Source: Chryseobacterium echinoideorum (lineage in GTDB: Bacteria > Bacteroidota > Bacteroidia > Flavobacteriales > Weeksellaceae). Taken from it: 64,000 nt of DNA. The stretch lies in the NCBI RefSeq assembly GCF_007474535.1, contig NZ_VKNW01000002.1:1-64000 (forward strand), in the 5' to 3' direction. This document shows positions 1 through 9,270 of the stretch, one piece after another (positions within the stretch are counted from its first letter, which is position 1; each line of letters begins with the position of its first letter). Below the pieces are notes generated by a model. The model did no database searches. It saw only the letters and a list, made by a program, of their open reading frames with translations, and was not told the origin of the DNA. A program made the translations under genes and the position numbers.

Positions 1-59
1 TGAGCCTGCGATACAGCCATGGTGCATACAAGAAATGCACCCGAATAGAGTTTTTTCAT
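1..59 (-). CDS. 5' end of a secreted protein gene (partial)
   Basis: The reverse strand starts with ATG at 59 and encodes MKKLYSGAFLVCTMAVSQA before the window edge. This is a typical signal peptide: two lysines, a hydrophobic stretch and an A-x-S-Q-A-like cleavage region as in flavobacterial exported proteins. Only about 19 codons are visible, so the mature protein cannot be identified. The nearest promoter-like element on this strand is about 615 bp upstream (675-708), beyond a tandem repeat array. Confidence 0.6.
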   Translation of the reverse strand, partial: MKKLYSGAFLVCTMAVSQA

Positions 60-155
60 AGCCGTGTTTTTTTAATAGTTTATTTTTTAATTTTTCAAAT
101 ATAAATGAATTTTTTGAATGCATAATTCACCGTTTTTTTTACTGGTTTAAGATTA

Positions 156-626
156 TTTCACGCAAAGATTTATTTCAAAACGTTTTGTTTTAAGATATAA
201 AGGCAATGAATTGCATCGCAAAGCTTGAAAATATCGCTTCATCAATCAACTTGTTGATTCAACTTTGCTCCTTATGAATAGCATTCTTTTTTTAAAACTT
301 TGCGTTGAATGATGCGTCAAATGTCATGTAATAAAGTTTTATTTTTAATTTCACGCAAAGGTTTAATTCAAAACGGTTTGTTTTAAGATGCAAAGGCAAT
401 GAATTGCGTCGCAAAGCGTGAAAATATCGCTTCATCAATCAACTTGTTGATTCAACTTTGCACCTTATGAATAGCATTCTTTTTTTTAAACTTTGCGTTA
501 AATGATGCGTCAAATGTTCATGTAATAAAGTTTTATTTCACGCAAAGATTTATTTTCAAAACGTTTAATTTTAAAGATGCAAAGGCAATGAATTGCATCG
601 CAAAGCGTGAAAATATTTTGCGTTTA
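156..626. repeat. Tandem intergenic repeat, about 2.5 copies of 187-193 bp
   Basis: Units begin with TTTCACGCAAAG at 156, 349 and 536, so the periods are 193 and 187 bp; the third unit is partial and fades near 626. Each unit holds GCAAAGGCAATGAATTGC-like and CGCAAAGC(G/T)TGAAAATAT segments. The two full units also hold a perfect hairpin AATCAA-CTTG-TTGATT (first copy 244-259). Copies differ by scattered substitutions and small indels. No ORF runs through them. CGCAAAG/CTTTGCG motifs recur in both orientations, so transcripts would fold strongly. Confidence 0.85.
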
Positions 627-674
627 AAATATCGTCATTAAGTCTCCATATAATAAGTTTTATTGTTACCTCTG

Positions 675-708
675 CAAAACTAAATCCTTAATGCGACAAA
701 ACTTGACG
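675..708 (-). promoter_or_regulatory. Shared CGTCA-N5-TGTCG element plus TAnnTTTG box (copy 1)
   Basis: On the reverse strand CGTCAAGTTTTGTCG (708 to 694) is followed 11 bp later by TAGTTTTG (682 to 675), which matches the Bacteroidota -7 consensus TAnnTTTG. The same arrangement with identical spacing occurs at 32712-32745 and 58145-58178. It points leftward towards the tandem repeat and the partial gene at the left edge, which would give a leader of roughly 600 nt. Confidence 0.6.
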
Positions 709-821
709 GGTTTGGAATGAACAAATAAAAGAAAATAAATTTCTGTAAATCATTATATTTTTGAGGGTAAAGGCAAAGTATAATTTTGATTCAAAAGAAA
801 TATTATAGTATATAAATAAAC

Positions 822-847
822 AAAGGAGACGTTTTACCATCTCCTTT
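822..847 (-). terminator. Terminator-like hairpin after the methyltransferase gene
   Basis: AAAGGAGA (822-829) and TCTCCTTT (840-847) form an 8-bp perfect stem with a 10-nt loop just downstream of the leftward gene ending at 884. The T tract on the reverse strand is interrupted (TTTGTTTATTT), so termination may be partial. Confidence 0.5.
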
Positions 848-883
848 AATATTATTTTCAATTATAAAAGTTCATTAAATATT

Positions 884-1450
884 TTAGTAAACAAGCGGAA
901 TTAGCATTTTAGTTTTCTTTTTATACTGAATGTATTCTTCGCCAAATTTTTCAGTAAGCGCCTTTTCTTCAATCTTAATGCGATACAGAAATGCAAGAAA
1001 GGTAGGCACAAAAGCAAGAAATAAAGAAATCCAGTTATTCAGAAAAATTCCGAGACCTAAAAAAGTAAGGAGCGCAAATGTATAAGAAGGATGTCTGATG
1101 TATTTATAAAATCCTTCCTGCTTTATTTTGTGATCTTCTTTGATGGAAACATCAACCGTAAAATATTTTCCTAATGATCTGATGATAATCCAGCGGAAAA
1201 AAATTCCGGTCAGAATAAGAAATTCACCAATATAAAGTGTAAGGTATTGATTTCTGATAGGAAAATAAGTGGTTTTGGAAACCAAAACGGCACAAAAAAC
1301 AGAAGGTAATATGACTACCCATAAAATATTGAGTGTTGACTGATCTTTTTTCTGATCTTTTTCCCCGGATTTCAGCATTCTTTTATAATACAGTTCACTG
1401 AAAAGCCAGAGCGCAACAGATGCATAAAAAACAAGATAAAGTGCATTCAT
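884..1450 (-). CDS. Isoprenylcysteine carboxyl methyltransferase-like membrane protein
   Basis: This 188-residue protein has several membrane segments and the ICMT/PEMT signature near residues 112-125 (GFYKYIRHPSY), followed by a C-terminal E-E-K-x-L-x-x-x-F-G-x-E-Y-x-x-Y-K motif. In this superfamily these regions bind S-adenosylmethionine and the substrate head group. Bacterial members methylate unknown lipid or isoprenoid carboxylates, since bacteria lack prenylated CaaX proteins. It starts one base after the stop of the 2TM gene, so it probably shares an operon with that gene and the upstream histidine kinase. The fold assignment is secure; the substrate is unknown. Confidence 0.8.
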   Translation of the reverse strand: MNALYLVFYASVALWLFSELYYKRMLKSGEKDQKKDQSTLNILWVVILPSVFCAVLVSKTTYFPIRNQYLTLYIGEFLILTGIFFRWIIIRSLGKYFTVDVSIKEDHKIKQEGFYKYIRHPSYTFALLTFLGLGIFLNNWISLFLAFVPTFLAFLYRIKIEEKALTEKFGEEYIQYKKKTKMLIPLVY

Positions 1451-1451
1451 A

Positions 1452-1751
1452 TTATTTATTTTTTTCCATTAATTCTCTTATTTTCTTTTCTTCCCAGTTT
1501 TTACCCAAGATAAATGCCGGCAGAAAAACACTCAGTCCATGAGCAGCCACACCAATTCCCCACAATGCAGGCAAAACGAGCAAATCCCATTCCCAAAATT
1601 TCGCTCCGGGTTTTGCTGTAATAGCTTCAGAAACAATGATAAAAATATTTACAAAAAAATATACCATAAGATGGATGTAAAAGCCTTTAATTTTCTTTAC
1701 TTTTTTTTCTGCTTCACGATAGCGGATATTTCGCATCATATTATTTTCCAT
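1452..1751 (-). CDS. 2TM domain-containing protein
   Basis: A 99-residue protein with a charged N-terminus (REAEKKVKKIKGFY), two membrane segments and a C-terminal N-W-E-E-K-K-I-R-E-L tail, the pattern of the bacterial 2TM domain. The same domain forms the C-terminus of the histidine kinase encoded immediately upstream (compare GVAAHGLSVF and GRNWEERKIQEIL). The ATG at 1751 overlaps the kinase 3' end by 11 bp; a second ATG at 1739 (Met5) would avoid the overlap and is equally plausible. The overlap suggests translational coupling. The function of isolated 2TM proteins is unknown; an accessory role to the kinase is an inference. Confidence 0.8.
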   Translation of the reverse strand: MENNMMRNIRYREAEKKVKKIKGFYIHLMVYFFVNIFIIVSEAITAKPGAKFWEWDLLVLPALWGIGVAAHGLSVFLPAFILGKNWEEKKIRELMEKNK

Positions 1752-3066
1752 AGTTGTTGTTTTCTTTTTCTAAAATTTCTTGTATTTTTCTCTCCTCCCA
1801 GTTTCTACCGATAGAAAATACACTTAATCCGTGTGCAGCCACACCCATTCCCCAACCCAACATAGGCCAGTAAAACCAAAGATTTTTAGGTGATGTTATC
1901 AGATTAATAATAACTAAAACCGGTATCACCACAATGTAGGAGATAAGATTATTGTAGAAAGATTTAATTTCTTTCACTCGTTTCAATGCTCTTTCATAGT
2001 ACATATCATCATCAGAAACAATCTCTTGTACGACATTTGGTTTTTCATTCAAAACAGGAAGTTTTACTTTAAAATAATCTTCAGATTTTTCTATAAAAAC
2101 ATTCCGTTTGGTAAGCAAAGCGTATCGCTGTACAATATTTGCCAAGCCGATTCCCGCACTTTCTTTGATCTGCTCACGGATCTGCAGATTATTTTCGATA
2201 CACAGACTCTCTCCCTCCGTAAAAATTTTAATTAAAAGAGGTTTTGAAGAAGTGGCAAGATTATGTTTAATACAATTCTCCAGAAGTAACTGCAGAGAAA
2301 GCGGAACAACAAATTTCTTTATATCTTCTTTTTTAATATCAAAAATAAAATTTACACTGTCTTCAAACCTTGTTTTAAGCAATTCGCAATAGATTTTGGC
2401 AAATTCAATCTCGTCTTCTACAGTAACAAGTTCTTTATCTTTCTGCTCCAAAACATAGCGGTAAATCTTAGACATTGACGCCGTAAATTTCTGTGCCTGA
2501 ATAGGGTTTTCATCTATCAATGAGCTTAAAACATTCAAAGAATTAAACAAAAAGTGAGGGTCAAGCTGATTTTTCAGACTTTCAAACTGTGCATTGGCAG
2601 ATTTTGCAATAAGTTTTTGTTCCACCACTTCTTTTTTGGAAGCTTTTTTGAGTTCCTCCATGAAACCTTTTGCATGGAGAAATGCAGAAATCAGTAAAGC
2701 AATATTGATGGTAAACCAATTGATAAAGTTATATTTCCCAAGAAAATACTCTTCCGTTGTTGCCGATTTCTGAAAAACGACAAAGTTGATATAGTTGCAG
2801 AAATAAACCAGAATAATATTGGTAATTAAAATCGTAACAATGCTGATGACTGCACGCTTTGTCGTGGCTTCAGACCAAGGAAATTTCTTGTTAAGAAAAT
2901 CATTCACAAAACCGTTTCCTCCACCTAAAACAAATGAATACATGGAAGAAATAAGAATGGTAAGCAAAAAGTTTTCGATTGTCTTTTCATTTGTAAACAA
3001 AAAGAAAAAGAACATAGATGTTGCGAAAGAAACCCAGGCAAGAGTTATCAGATTTTTGCGTGTCAT
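1741..3066 (-). CDS. LytS-type sensor histidine kinase with C-terminal 2TM domain
   Basis: This 441-residue protein begins with about four membrane segments (residues 5-135), then a coiled linker and the His_kinase signature QLDPHFLFNSLN with the phospho-acceptor His171. An N-box (LLLENCIKHNL) and a GIGLANIVQRY glycine box follow in the ATPase part. After the kinase a 2TM domain is fused at about residues 357-441. Kinases of this family normally pair with a LytTR response regulator, but none is encoded in this window next to it. Its downstream neighbours are a stand-alone 2TM protein and an ICMT-like methyltransferase. The signal is unknown. Confidence 0.9.
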   Translation of the reverse strand: MTRKNLITLAWVSFATSMFFFFLFTNEKTIENFLLTILISSMYSFVLGGGNGFVNDFLNKKFPWSEATTKRAVISIVTILITNIILVYFCNYINFVVFQKSATTEEYFLGKYNFINWFTINIALLISAFLHAKGFMEELKKASKKEVVEQKLIAKSANAQFESLKNQLDPHFLFNSLNVLSSLIDENPIQAQKFTASMSKIYRYVLEQKDKELVTVEDEIEFAKIYCELLKTRFEDSVNFIFDIKKEDIKKFVVPLSLQLLLENCIKHNLATSSKPLLIKIFTEGESLCIENNLQIREQIKESAGIGLANIVQRYALLTKRNVFIEKSEDYFKVKLPVLNEKPNVVQEIVSDDDMYYERALKRVKEIKSFYNNLISYIVVIPVLVIINLITSPKNLWFYWPMLGWGMGVAAHGLSVFSIGRNWEERKIQEILEKENNNYGK

Positions 3067-3148
3067 AAGTTATTGTGTATTCAAATTTAGATAATAAACT
3101 GTATAAGGCGCTATTTTTAATATTCTTATACCATTTTTAAACTTTACT

Positions 3149-3787
3149 TTACTGACTGATAAAATATTCAGCTTCAGATTGTCCCCAATTAGGATCTAAA
3201 GACGTTTTAGGCTTAAAAGTTTTATACTTCTCCAAAGCTGATTTAAAAAGTTCCATTCCTTTAGCCTTGCTTCCACCATATTGTTCGGGAGTAAAATAAG
3301 TATCTTCAGCTTTAATCAAAACAACTCGTGGATTTGCCGGATTCAGCTGTTCAGCTTTTTTGAGTGCTTCTTCCGCTTTTGTTCCGAATGTCATGTATCT
3401 TTCCATAGGATTGACCATCATCTTGAGCGAATAAATCATTTTTTGAAGCAAGTGAATCTCAGAGTTATTTTTTTCTATAGATTCTGCCACATCCACATAC
3501 TTTTGAGCCTGATCTGCCACCTCATCCAAAGTCTGCATTTTTCCTTCTCTCATCAAAATTCTTCCTTTCTGAATATAAGAAAATGCAGTATAATAATTGG
3601 GCTGCCATTTTCCCTTTTCTTTATCGGCAATTCTCTGAAAATCGTTGGCAAGAGCCTGAAAGTCTTCCGGCGTTTTGCTTGTTTCCAACTTGCTGATTTT
3701 TTCAGTCATTATTTTTTCGTAATTAGTTTGAGCATAAGAAAGTAAACTCATACAAACTAAAGCAAAGCTTAAAAGATATTTTTTCAT
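3149..3787 (-). CDS. Exported helical repeat (TPR-like) protein
   Basis: A 212-residue protein starting with a clear signal peptide (MKKYLLSFALVCMSLLSYAQ). The rest is predicted helical and lysine/glutamate rich, with TPR-like stretches (EEALKKAEQLNPANPRVVLIKA near residues 140-160). No catalytic motif is visible. It lies 29 bp downstream of the TonB-dependent receptor gene on the same strand, so the two are probably co-transcribed. It may be a periplasmic partner of that receptor. No specific function can be assigned. Confidence 0.75.
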   Translation of the reverse strand: MKKYLLSFALVCMSLLSYAQTNYEKIMTEKISKLETSKTPEDFQALANDFQRIADKEKGKWQPNYYTAFSYIQKGRILMREGKMQTLDEVADQAQKYVDVAESIEKNNSEIHLLQKMIYSLKMMVNPMERYMTFGTKAEEALKKAEQLNPANPRVVLIKAEDTYFTPEQYGGSKAKGMELFKSALEKYKTFKPKTSLDPNWGQSEAEYFISQ

Positions 3788-3816
3788 GATTTCTAAATTT
3801 TAAAAAATTATTATTG

Positions 3817-6048
3817 TTAAAGATTATTATTGATTGCATCCTGTGTTCTGTCGACTCCGAAACTGAAAAAAGCTCCAACAAAAACAAAGGTATTTACAGG
3901 CGGTACCACCGCAGAACTCTGCATCCCGTTTCTGGAAAAATTATATCCGTAAATATTTTTATTTCCTAAAATATTGGAAATACTTAACACAAGTACAACA
4001 AACGACTTCGCATCTTTCTTTCCTAAATTCGGAAGATAATTAAAACTAAAATTAAGTGAACTGAAATCTTTCAGTCTTCCTTCGTTTCTGATAATATTTT
4101 CTCCGTTTTGCGAAACAATATCGTAGAAAGGTCTTCCTTTAGCGTAAGTATAAGAAAGATTGGCTCCGAATTTCAGATCAGGAAAAAATCTTTTGGCAAC
4201 TGCGGAAATCGTATGTTCTGAAGCGAAATTGGGTCTTAAACTCAATGGATAATTTAAAAAATCTCTTTTAGAATCCAGAAAAGAATAACTTATCCAGTAA
4301 TCTATATTTTGGAACGTCTTTTTGTCTCTCCAGAAAAATTCAAGACCTTTGGCAAAACCATTTCCGTCATTATTAATCGCTGTCTGCACAGGCGGAGACT
4401 GACCGTTTATCTCATTGATATTTAAAATTTTAACTAAATCATCATACTTTTTATAAAAAGCTTCCAGCCTCAAACTTCTTCCTTCCGAAGCTCTCTGAAT
4501 CTGAAAAATATAATGCTGTGACTGCTGAAAATCTAATTTCAGCGGCGAATTGATGTAACGGCTTTCCGGATTCTGGTAAAACAATCCGTAGGCGAAAGAG
4601 GCTGTCCATTCTTTTGCCAGTCTGTAAGCCAAAGCAAAACGGGGAGCCACATTAAATTGGTTCAGAAAAGAAGAATGCTCCGAACGAACTCCGATTTTAG
4701 CAGAAAAATGATTGCTGAATCCCAAATCTGTTTCCACAAAAGCAGAAGAGATCAAATCTTTATAATTTTTATTAAAATCTGTTACTTTCAGCTCTTCACT
4801 GGTGTTATTCAGCTCAAAACCACCTCTCAATGCACTGATTTTATTCAGTTTTCTTTCTAAAACGGTTTTAAAATTAAAGTAGTTTCCCTGATTTAAAATC
4901 TGAGTATTCTCTGATTCTATTTCTTGTTTTTCTGTTGAAAAATTCAGATCAGATTCGTTAAAAGAATAAGAAGTTCCTATGTTCAAAAGATATTTCCCGA
5001 ATTTTTGTCTGAAAGAGAGATTATGATATGTATTTTTTCCTTTCAGCTTTACCAGCGCAAAATCGTATTCCGGTTCCAGACTTTCTGTTTTTACACCCAT
5101 TCTGTCGGTACTATACATTCCGTAATACTTGAAAAAGCCTCCGGATTTAGTTTTAAATCTGAAATTTGCATCTCCGTTAAAACCTTGTGGTCCATCTGTA
5201 AAATCGGTATTAAAATTAAAAATTTTGCGCATCGGAGTCAGCAGAGAATATCCTGCACTTGCTCCATAAGAGTGATTTTTATCTTCACTTAATCTTTGGA
5301 AACCTGCATTAAGGAATATCGGAGAAATTCCAATATCATAGGAACTCTGATCGGGAAGATCTACGCTTTCCAACATCAGAACACCAGAGAGAGCCTGTCC
5401 GTACAATGCAGAATAGCCGCCGCTGGAAAAAATATTTCCTTTAAAAAGAGAAGTATTAAAGCGGTCTCTTCCTGCAATTCCCGGAACAGAATTAGAAAAA
5501 TAATTGTTGATAAGACTTCCGTCCATAAAAATTTTGGCTTCGGTTCCGGTTCCGCCACGAATGAAAAGACCTTCCGTTTCACCTACTTTCTGCACGCCCG
5601 GAAGATAAGTGAGCGCAGAAGAAACCTGCCCGTCTGCTCCGGCAATCGTATAAATATCTATGGGCGTAAGCAAAGCTGTGGCTCGTTTTTTATCGCTAGC
5701 TTCAATGGCTCCTGCGGAAATTACAACGGCTTCAATCTCGCTGATCTGTTCTTTAATTTCGGTAGTTACTATAATATTTTCATTTCCTATCAAAATATTT
5801 TTTTCTACTTCAATATACTTAGGATGCGAAAATGTAAGAACATGATTTCCTTTTTCAGTTGTTTCGAAAGAAAAGTTACCGTCTTTGTCGGTTGTAGCGC
5901 CGTCGTAAGTGTCTTTCAGTGTAACATTTACTTCACTGATTCCCCTATTTTTAAAAGTAACCTTTCCTGAAACTTGAATTTGAGAATAAGAAAAAAGAAA
6001 GCTAAGCATCAAAAGAAAGAAAGCAACTTTCTGAAATATCGTTTTCAT
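3817..6048 (-). CDS. TonB-dependent outer membrane receptor
   Basis: A 743-residue protein with a signal peptide (residues 1-23), an N-terminal carboxypeptidase-regulatory-like beta-sandwich (about 25-105), a plug domain (about 110-230, with L-P-G-V-Q-K-V-G-E and FIRGG) and a C-terminal 22-strand-type barrel. This matches the TonB-dependent receptors that Bacteroidota use for uptake of siderophores, vitamins, peptides or glycans. There is no adjacent SusD-like lipoprotein, so a polysaccharide-utilisation role is less likely. The substrate cannot be read from the sequence. The start at 6048 is supported by the immediate signal peptide. Confidence 0.9.
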   Translation of the reverse strand: MKTIFQKVAFFLLMLSFLFSYSQIQVSGKVTFKNRGISEVNVTLKDTYDGATTDKDGNFSFETTEKGNHVLTFSHPKYIEVEKNILIGNENIIVTTEIKEQISEIEAVVISAGAIEASDKKRATALLTPIDIYTIAGADGQVSSALTYLPGVQKVGETEGLFIRGGTGTEAKIFMDGSLINNYFSNSVPGIAGRDRFNTSLFKGNIFSSGGYSALYGQALSGVLMLESVDLPDQSSYDIGISPIFLNAGFQRLSEDKNHSYGASAGYSLLTPMRKIFNFNTDFTDGPQGFNGDANFRFKTKSGGFFKYYGMYSTDRMGVKTESLEPEYDFALVKLKGKNTYHNLSFRQKFGKYLLNIGTSYSFNESDLNFSTEKQEIESENTQILNQGNYFNFKTVLERKLNKISALRGGFELNNTSEELKVTDFNKNYKDLISSAFVETDLGFSNHFSAKIGVRSEHSSFLNQFNVAPRFALAYRLAKEWTASFAYGLFYQNPESRYINSPLKLDFQQSQHYIFQIQRASEGRSLRLEAFYKKYDDLVKILNINEINGQSPPVQTAINNDGNGFAKGLEFFWRDKKTFQNIDYWISYSFLDSKRDFLNYPLSLRPNFASEHTISAVAKRFFPDLKFGANLSYTYAKGRPFYDIVSQNGENIIRNEGRLKDFSSLNFSFNYLPNLGKKDAKSFVVLVLSISNILGNKNIYGYNFSRNGMQSSAVVPPVNTFVFVGAFFSFGVDRTQDAINNNL

Positions 6049-6171
6049 GTCTGTTTTTATTTTTTGTAAAATTATCTCTAAAATTTTACAGAAAAATATT
6101 TTTATGACTGAATGGTAGATTTTAACTGCTGAGTTGTTTTTTCTGCCTGATTTGTGTTTTACAGAATAAAA

Positions 6172-6197
6172 AAACCAGCAACTTTCGTTGCTGGTTT
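6172..6197 (-). terminator. Rho-independent terminator
   Basis: AAACCAGCAAC (6172-6182), loop TTTC and GTTGCTGGTTT (6187-6197) form a perfect 11-bp stem. Read leftward it is followed by a run of seven T. It lies 9 bp beyond the stop of the processing protease gene. Confidence 0.9.
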
Positions 6198-6205
6198 GTG
6201 GTATT

Positions 6206-8335
6206 TTATTGTTTTGACTTCATGTCGGCAATGATATTCATCGCTTCCTGAAGATAAGAATCTTTCTGGAGATTTTTCATCCACATTTCAGATTTCTTTT
6301 TAAATGCTTCATCTTTCTTTTCTCTCTCAATCTCTGCAGGATACATGGCAAACTTCAGCCCGTTATCGAATTTAGAAAGTTTTTTGAACTTTTCGATCTG
6401 TGCTTTTCTCTGTTTCATCAATTCATTAAACTTATTGATGTTTAAAGTAATTGTTTCTTCTTTATTGAGCTGCTCTCTCCATTGTGCAGATTCCAGAAGC
6501 AGCTGATAGTTAGGATTTTTTGCCATTCTGTCGCTGCTTGCTTTTTCTAGTGCTTTCACATCAAAATTATTCATTCTCTGGAAATTAGCACTCGGAATTT
6601 TATCCCAAGCTAAAGCAAAATCATCATATCGTTCTCCGATTTCCGCAAAAGTGAAGAAATCTTTCATCTGAATATCCGACACAATTCCTTTTCTTTGGTT
6701 TGATTCTCCTGTCACTCTGTAGAATTTCTGAATCGTCAGTTTTAAAGATCCAAAATCATCTTCAGTATTTAAAAATCTGTTAAGATCTACGAAAGTCTGT
6801 ACCGTTCCCTTGCCGAAAGACTGTGGAGATCCTACCACGATTGCTCTGCCATAATCCTGCATTGCACCGGCAAGAATTTCGGAAGCAGAAGCAGAAAGCT
6901 CGTTTTGCATGATTACTAAAGGACCATTCCAGATCGGGGATTCCTGCTTGTTTTTTAAAGTTTGGATTTTTCCGTTTCCGTCTTTTACCTGAACGTATGG
7001 ACCGGCATTCATAAACAGTCCCATAATATCTCCTACTTCTGTTAAAGAACCTCCGCCGTTGTTTCGCAGATCAAGAACAATTCCTTCAATTCCCTGAGCT
7101 TTCAGTTTGATGATTTCGTTTTTGATGTCATCTGAAGCATTTCTGCCTTTTTCATCCTCAAAATCTGCATTGAAGCTTGGAAGATTGATAAATCCGTACT
7201 TTTTACCATTCGGTGAGTTTACAATAATACTTTTCGCAAACGTATCCTCAATCGCAACTTCTTCCCGAATCATGGTTACATCTCTGATCGTACCATCTTT
7301 TTTCTGAACCGTTAAAGTTACCGGAGTTCCTTTTTCACCTCTGATTAATCTCACGGCTTCATCAGCAAGCATCCCAACAACATTCACAGCATCTTCTTTT
7401 GGTTTAGACTTTACTTTCAGAATTTTATCTCCTTCAGAAAGCTGTTTAGATTTCCACGCAGGAGCTCCGATTGTTAATGCGCCTAAATAAAGATAACCTT
7501 TCTTCTCCTGAATTAATGCGCCAATCCCGATCACTTTTCCTTTAAACTGAGTGTCAAAGTCTTCTTTATCTTTTGGAGAATAATAATTCGTATGCGGATC
7601 AAAAACTTCTGTATAAGCATTCATATAGACCGTAAACCAATCCATTTTCTTTCTTTTTTTGAATCTTGTAAAAGTTTCTTTTACCAGATCCTTTACCTCA
7701 TCTGTTGCTTTTGTCAGCTTTTGCTGAGGTGTAAGAATTTCGAGTTTTATGGTGTCTTTGAGCTTAAATTTCTGTACAGAGTCTTTTTTCTCTTTTTGAG
7801 TTTCTTCTTTGCTGTTCATCGACTCAATTTCCTGAAGAATATTGTATTTGATGAATTTTTTCCACTCGTTATACTGCTCCTGTTTGTTTGCAGGAGTTTT
7901 CTTAAGTTTAGGCTCTAGAATCAATGTTTCGTCTTCTTCAAGATTGATTGGTTTCGTAAAAATATCCTGCGTCATCTTATCAATTTCATCTACTCTTTGG
8001 TATAATCTATCAATCGTAAGCTTGTAAAATGTAAGATCTCCCTGATTAATGTAATCGTCCAGCTTGGTTTCATGCTTTGCAAATTCATCCATATCAGACT
8101 GAAGAAAATATCTTTTTGCAGGATCTGCCAATTCAAAATAATGCTTGTAAACATCTTTAGAATACGCATCATTGATAGGTTTTGGGCTGTAATGTAAGTA
8201 AGAAAGAGTATTTTTAACACTCACCATAATCGTCTGCATCTTTTCATCATCATTTTGAGGCGAATTGAAACAAAACATAAGACTTGTTAATGGTATGAGG
8301 AGTAAAAATTTATTCAGTTTAAAATTTTTCCACAT
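6206..8335 (-). CDS. Carboxy-terminal processing peptidase (S41, Prc/Tsp type)
   Basis: A 709-residue periplasmic protease. It has a lipoprotein-like or simple signal sequence (LTSLMFCFNS), a helical N-terminal domain, a PDZ domain around residues 235-335 and the S41 catalytic core with the serine in NELSASASEILAGAMQDYG and the lysine in SFGKGTVQT, the Ser-Lys dyad of tail-specific proteases. A lysine-rich C-terminal domain follows, as in the long Prc form. The family degrades or trims periplasmic proteins from their C-termini and regulates peptidoglycan hydrolases. It is transcribed leftward and divergent from surE. Confidence 0.93.
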   Translation of the reverse strand: MWKNFKLNKFLLLIPLTSLMFCFNSPQNDDEKMQTIMVSVKNTLSYLHYSPKPINDAYSKDVYKHYFELADPAKRYFLQSDMDEFAKHETKLDDYINQGDLTFYKLTIDRLYQRVDEIDKMTQDIFTKPINLEEDETLILEPKLKKTPANKQEQYNEWKKFIKYNILQEIESMNSKEETQKEKKDSVQKFKLKDTIKLEILTPQQKLTKATDEVKDLVKETFTRFKKRKKMDWFTVYMNAYTEVFDPHTNYYSPKDKEDFDTQFKGKVIGIGALIQEKKGYLYLGALTIGAPAWKSKQLSEGDKILKVKSKPKEDAVNVVGMLADEAVRLIRGEKGTPVTLTVQKKDGTIRDVTMIREEVAIEDTFAKSIIVNSPNGKKYGFINLPSFNADFEDEKGRNASDDIKNEIIKLKAQGIEGIVLDLRNNGGGSLTEVGDIMGLFMNAGPYVQVKDGNGKIQTLKNKQESPIWNGPLVIMQNELSASASEILAGAMQDYGRAIVVGSPQSFGKGTVQTFVDLNRFLNTEDDFGSLKLTIQKFYRVTGESNQRKGIVSDIQMKDFFTFAEIGERYDDFALAWDKIPSANFQRMNNFDVKALEKASSDRMAKNPNYQLLLESAQWREQLNKEETITLNINKFNELMKQRKAQIEKFKKLSKFDNGLKFAMYPAEIEREKKDEAFKKKSEMWMKNLQKDSYLQEAMNIIADMKSKQ

Positions 8336-8454
8336 AAATCTATAATATATTTTATTAATTTTTTAAAATTGTTTTTAATTAGTATTGATAATTAAATTTC
8401 CGTTACAAACTATCAAAATTAATACCTTCTTTAGAATTATCAATTAGTTTTAAG

Positions 8455-8462
8455 TATTTTTG
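8455..8462 (+). promoter_or_regulatory. -7 box of the surE promoter
   Basis: TATTTTTG matches the Bacteroidota -7 consensus TAnnTTTG and ends 19 bp before the surE ATG at 8482, implying a very short leader. No convincing -33 TTG is fixed by eye. Confidence 0.5.
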
Positions 8463-8481
8463 TTAAAATTAAATTTTTTAT

Positions 8482-9252
8482 ATGGAAAAACCACTTATTC
8501 TGGTAACAAATGACGACGGAATTACAGCTCCGGGTATCAGAAATCTTGTAGAATTTATGAATGAGATAGGAGAAGTGATTGTGGTGGCTCCCAATTCTCC
8601 GCAAAGCGGAAAAGGTCATGCAATTACCATCAATTCTACTTTAAGCTATGAAGAAGTACATTTGGACGGACCTCAATGGGATTTTTCCTGCAGCGGAACT
8701 CCGGTAGACTGTGTAAAAATGGCTTTGGATAAAATTCTTCCGAGAAGACCGGATATTGTAGTATCAGGAATCAACCACGGAGCCAATTCTTCCATCAATG
8801 TTATTTATTCGGGAACGATGTCTGCTGCTGTGGAAGGTGGTGTAGAAGGACTTCCTTCCATTGGCTTTTCTTTGCTGGATTTCAGCTGGGAAGCAGATTT
8901 CACACAGGCTAAAGAATACATTCAGGGAATTGTAAAAAAGGTGATTGATAACCCAATGCCAAAAGGTGTAGTGCTGAATGTTAACATCCCAAAACTTACG
9001 AAAGAAGAAATAAAAGGCGTAAAAATCTGTAAACAGGCGAACGCAAAATGGGAAGAAAGCTTTGATGAACGCATCAACCCGCATGGAAAAAAATATTACT
9101 GGCTTACAGGATATTTCAACAATATGGATGAATCTGAAGATGCAGATGAAACGGCTTTGGCAAACGGATACATTTCTATTGTTCCTGTAAAATTTGACCT
9201 TACTGCGTACGAATACATGAACGAATTGAATGAAATAATGAAGTTTGATTAA
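8482..9252 (+). CDS. surE: 5'/3'-nucleotidase SurE
   Basis: This 256-residue enzyme has the SurE N-terminal signature LVTNDDG (metal-binding Asp pair, residues 7-13), the conserved S-P-Q-x-x-x-S-G loop, the C-S-G-T-P-x-D-C-V motif and S-G-I-N-x-G-x-N. SurE removes phosphate from nucleoside monophosphates (5' and 3') with a divalent metal in the cytoplasm and is linked to stationary-phase survival. Its length fits the family (about 250). It stands alone on the plus strand and ends at a shared hairpin with the convergent glycosyltransferase gene. Confidence 0.97.
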   Translation: MEKPLILVTNDDGITAPGIRNLVEFMNEIGEVIVVAPNSPQSGKGHAITINSTLSYEEVHLDGPQWDFSCSGTPVDCVKMALDKILPRRPDIVVSGINHGANSSINVIYSGTMSAAVEGGVEGLPSIGFSLLDFSWEADFTQAKEYIQGIVKKVIDNPMPKGVVLNVNIPKLTKEEIKGVKICKQANAKWEESFDERINPHGKKYYWLTGYFNNMDESEDADETALANGYISIVPVKFDLTAYEYMNELNEIMKFD

Positions 9253-9270
9253 ACTTTTTAATTTCTTTTT

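Noticed and set aside
156..626. CRISPR array
   Set aside because: Units are about 190 bp and adjacent without unique spacers; no cas genes are present.
2819..3094. Plus-strand reading frames opposite the histidine kinase, receptor and other long genes
   Set aside because: They are antisense shadows of well-supported genes with no family features or promoters.
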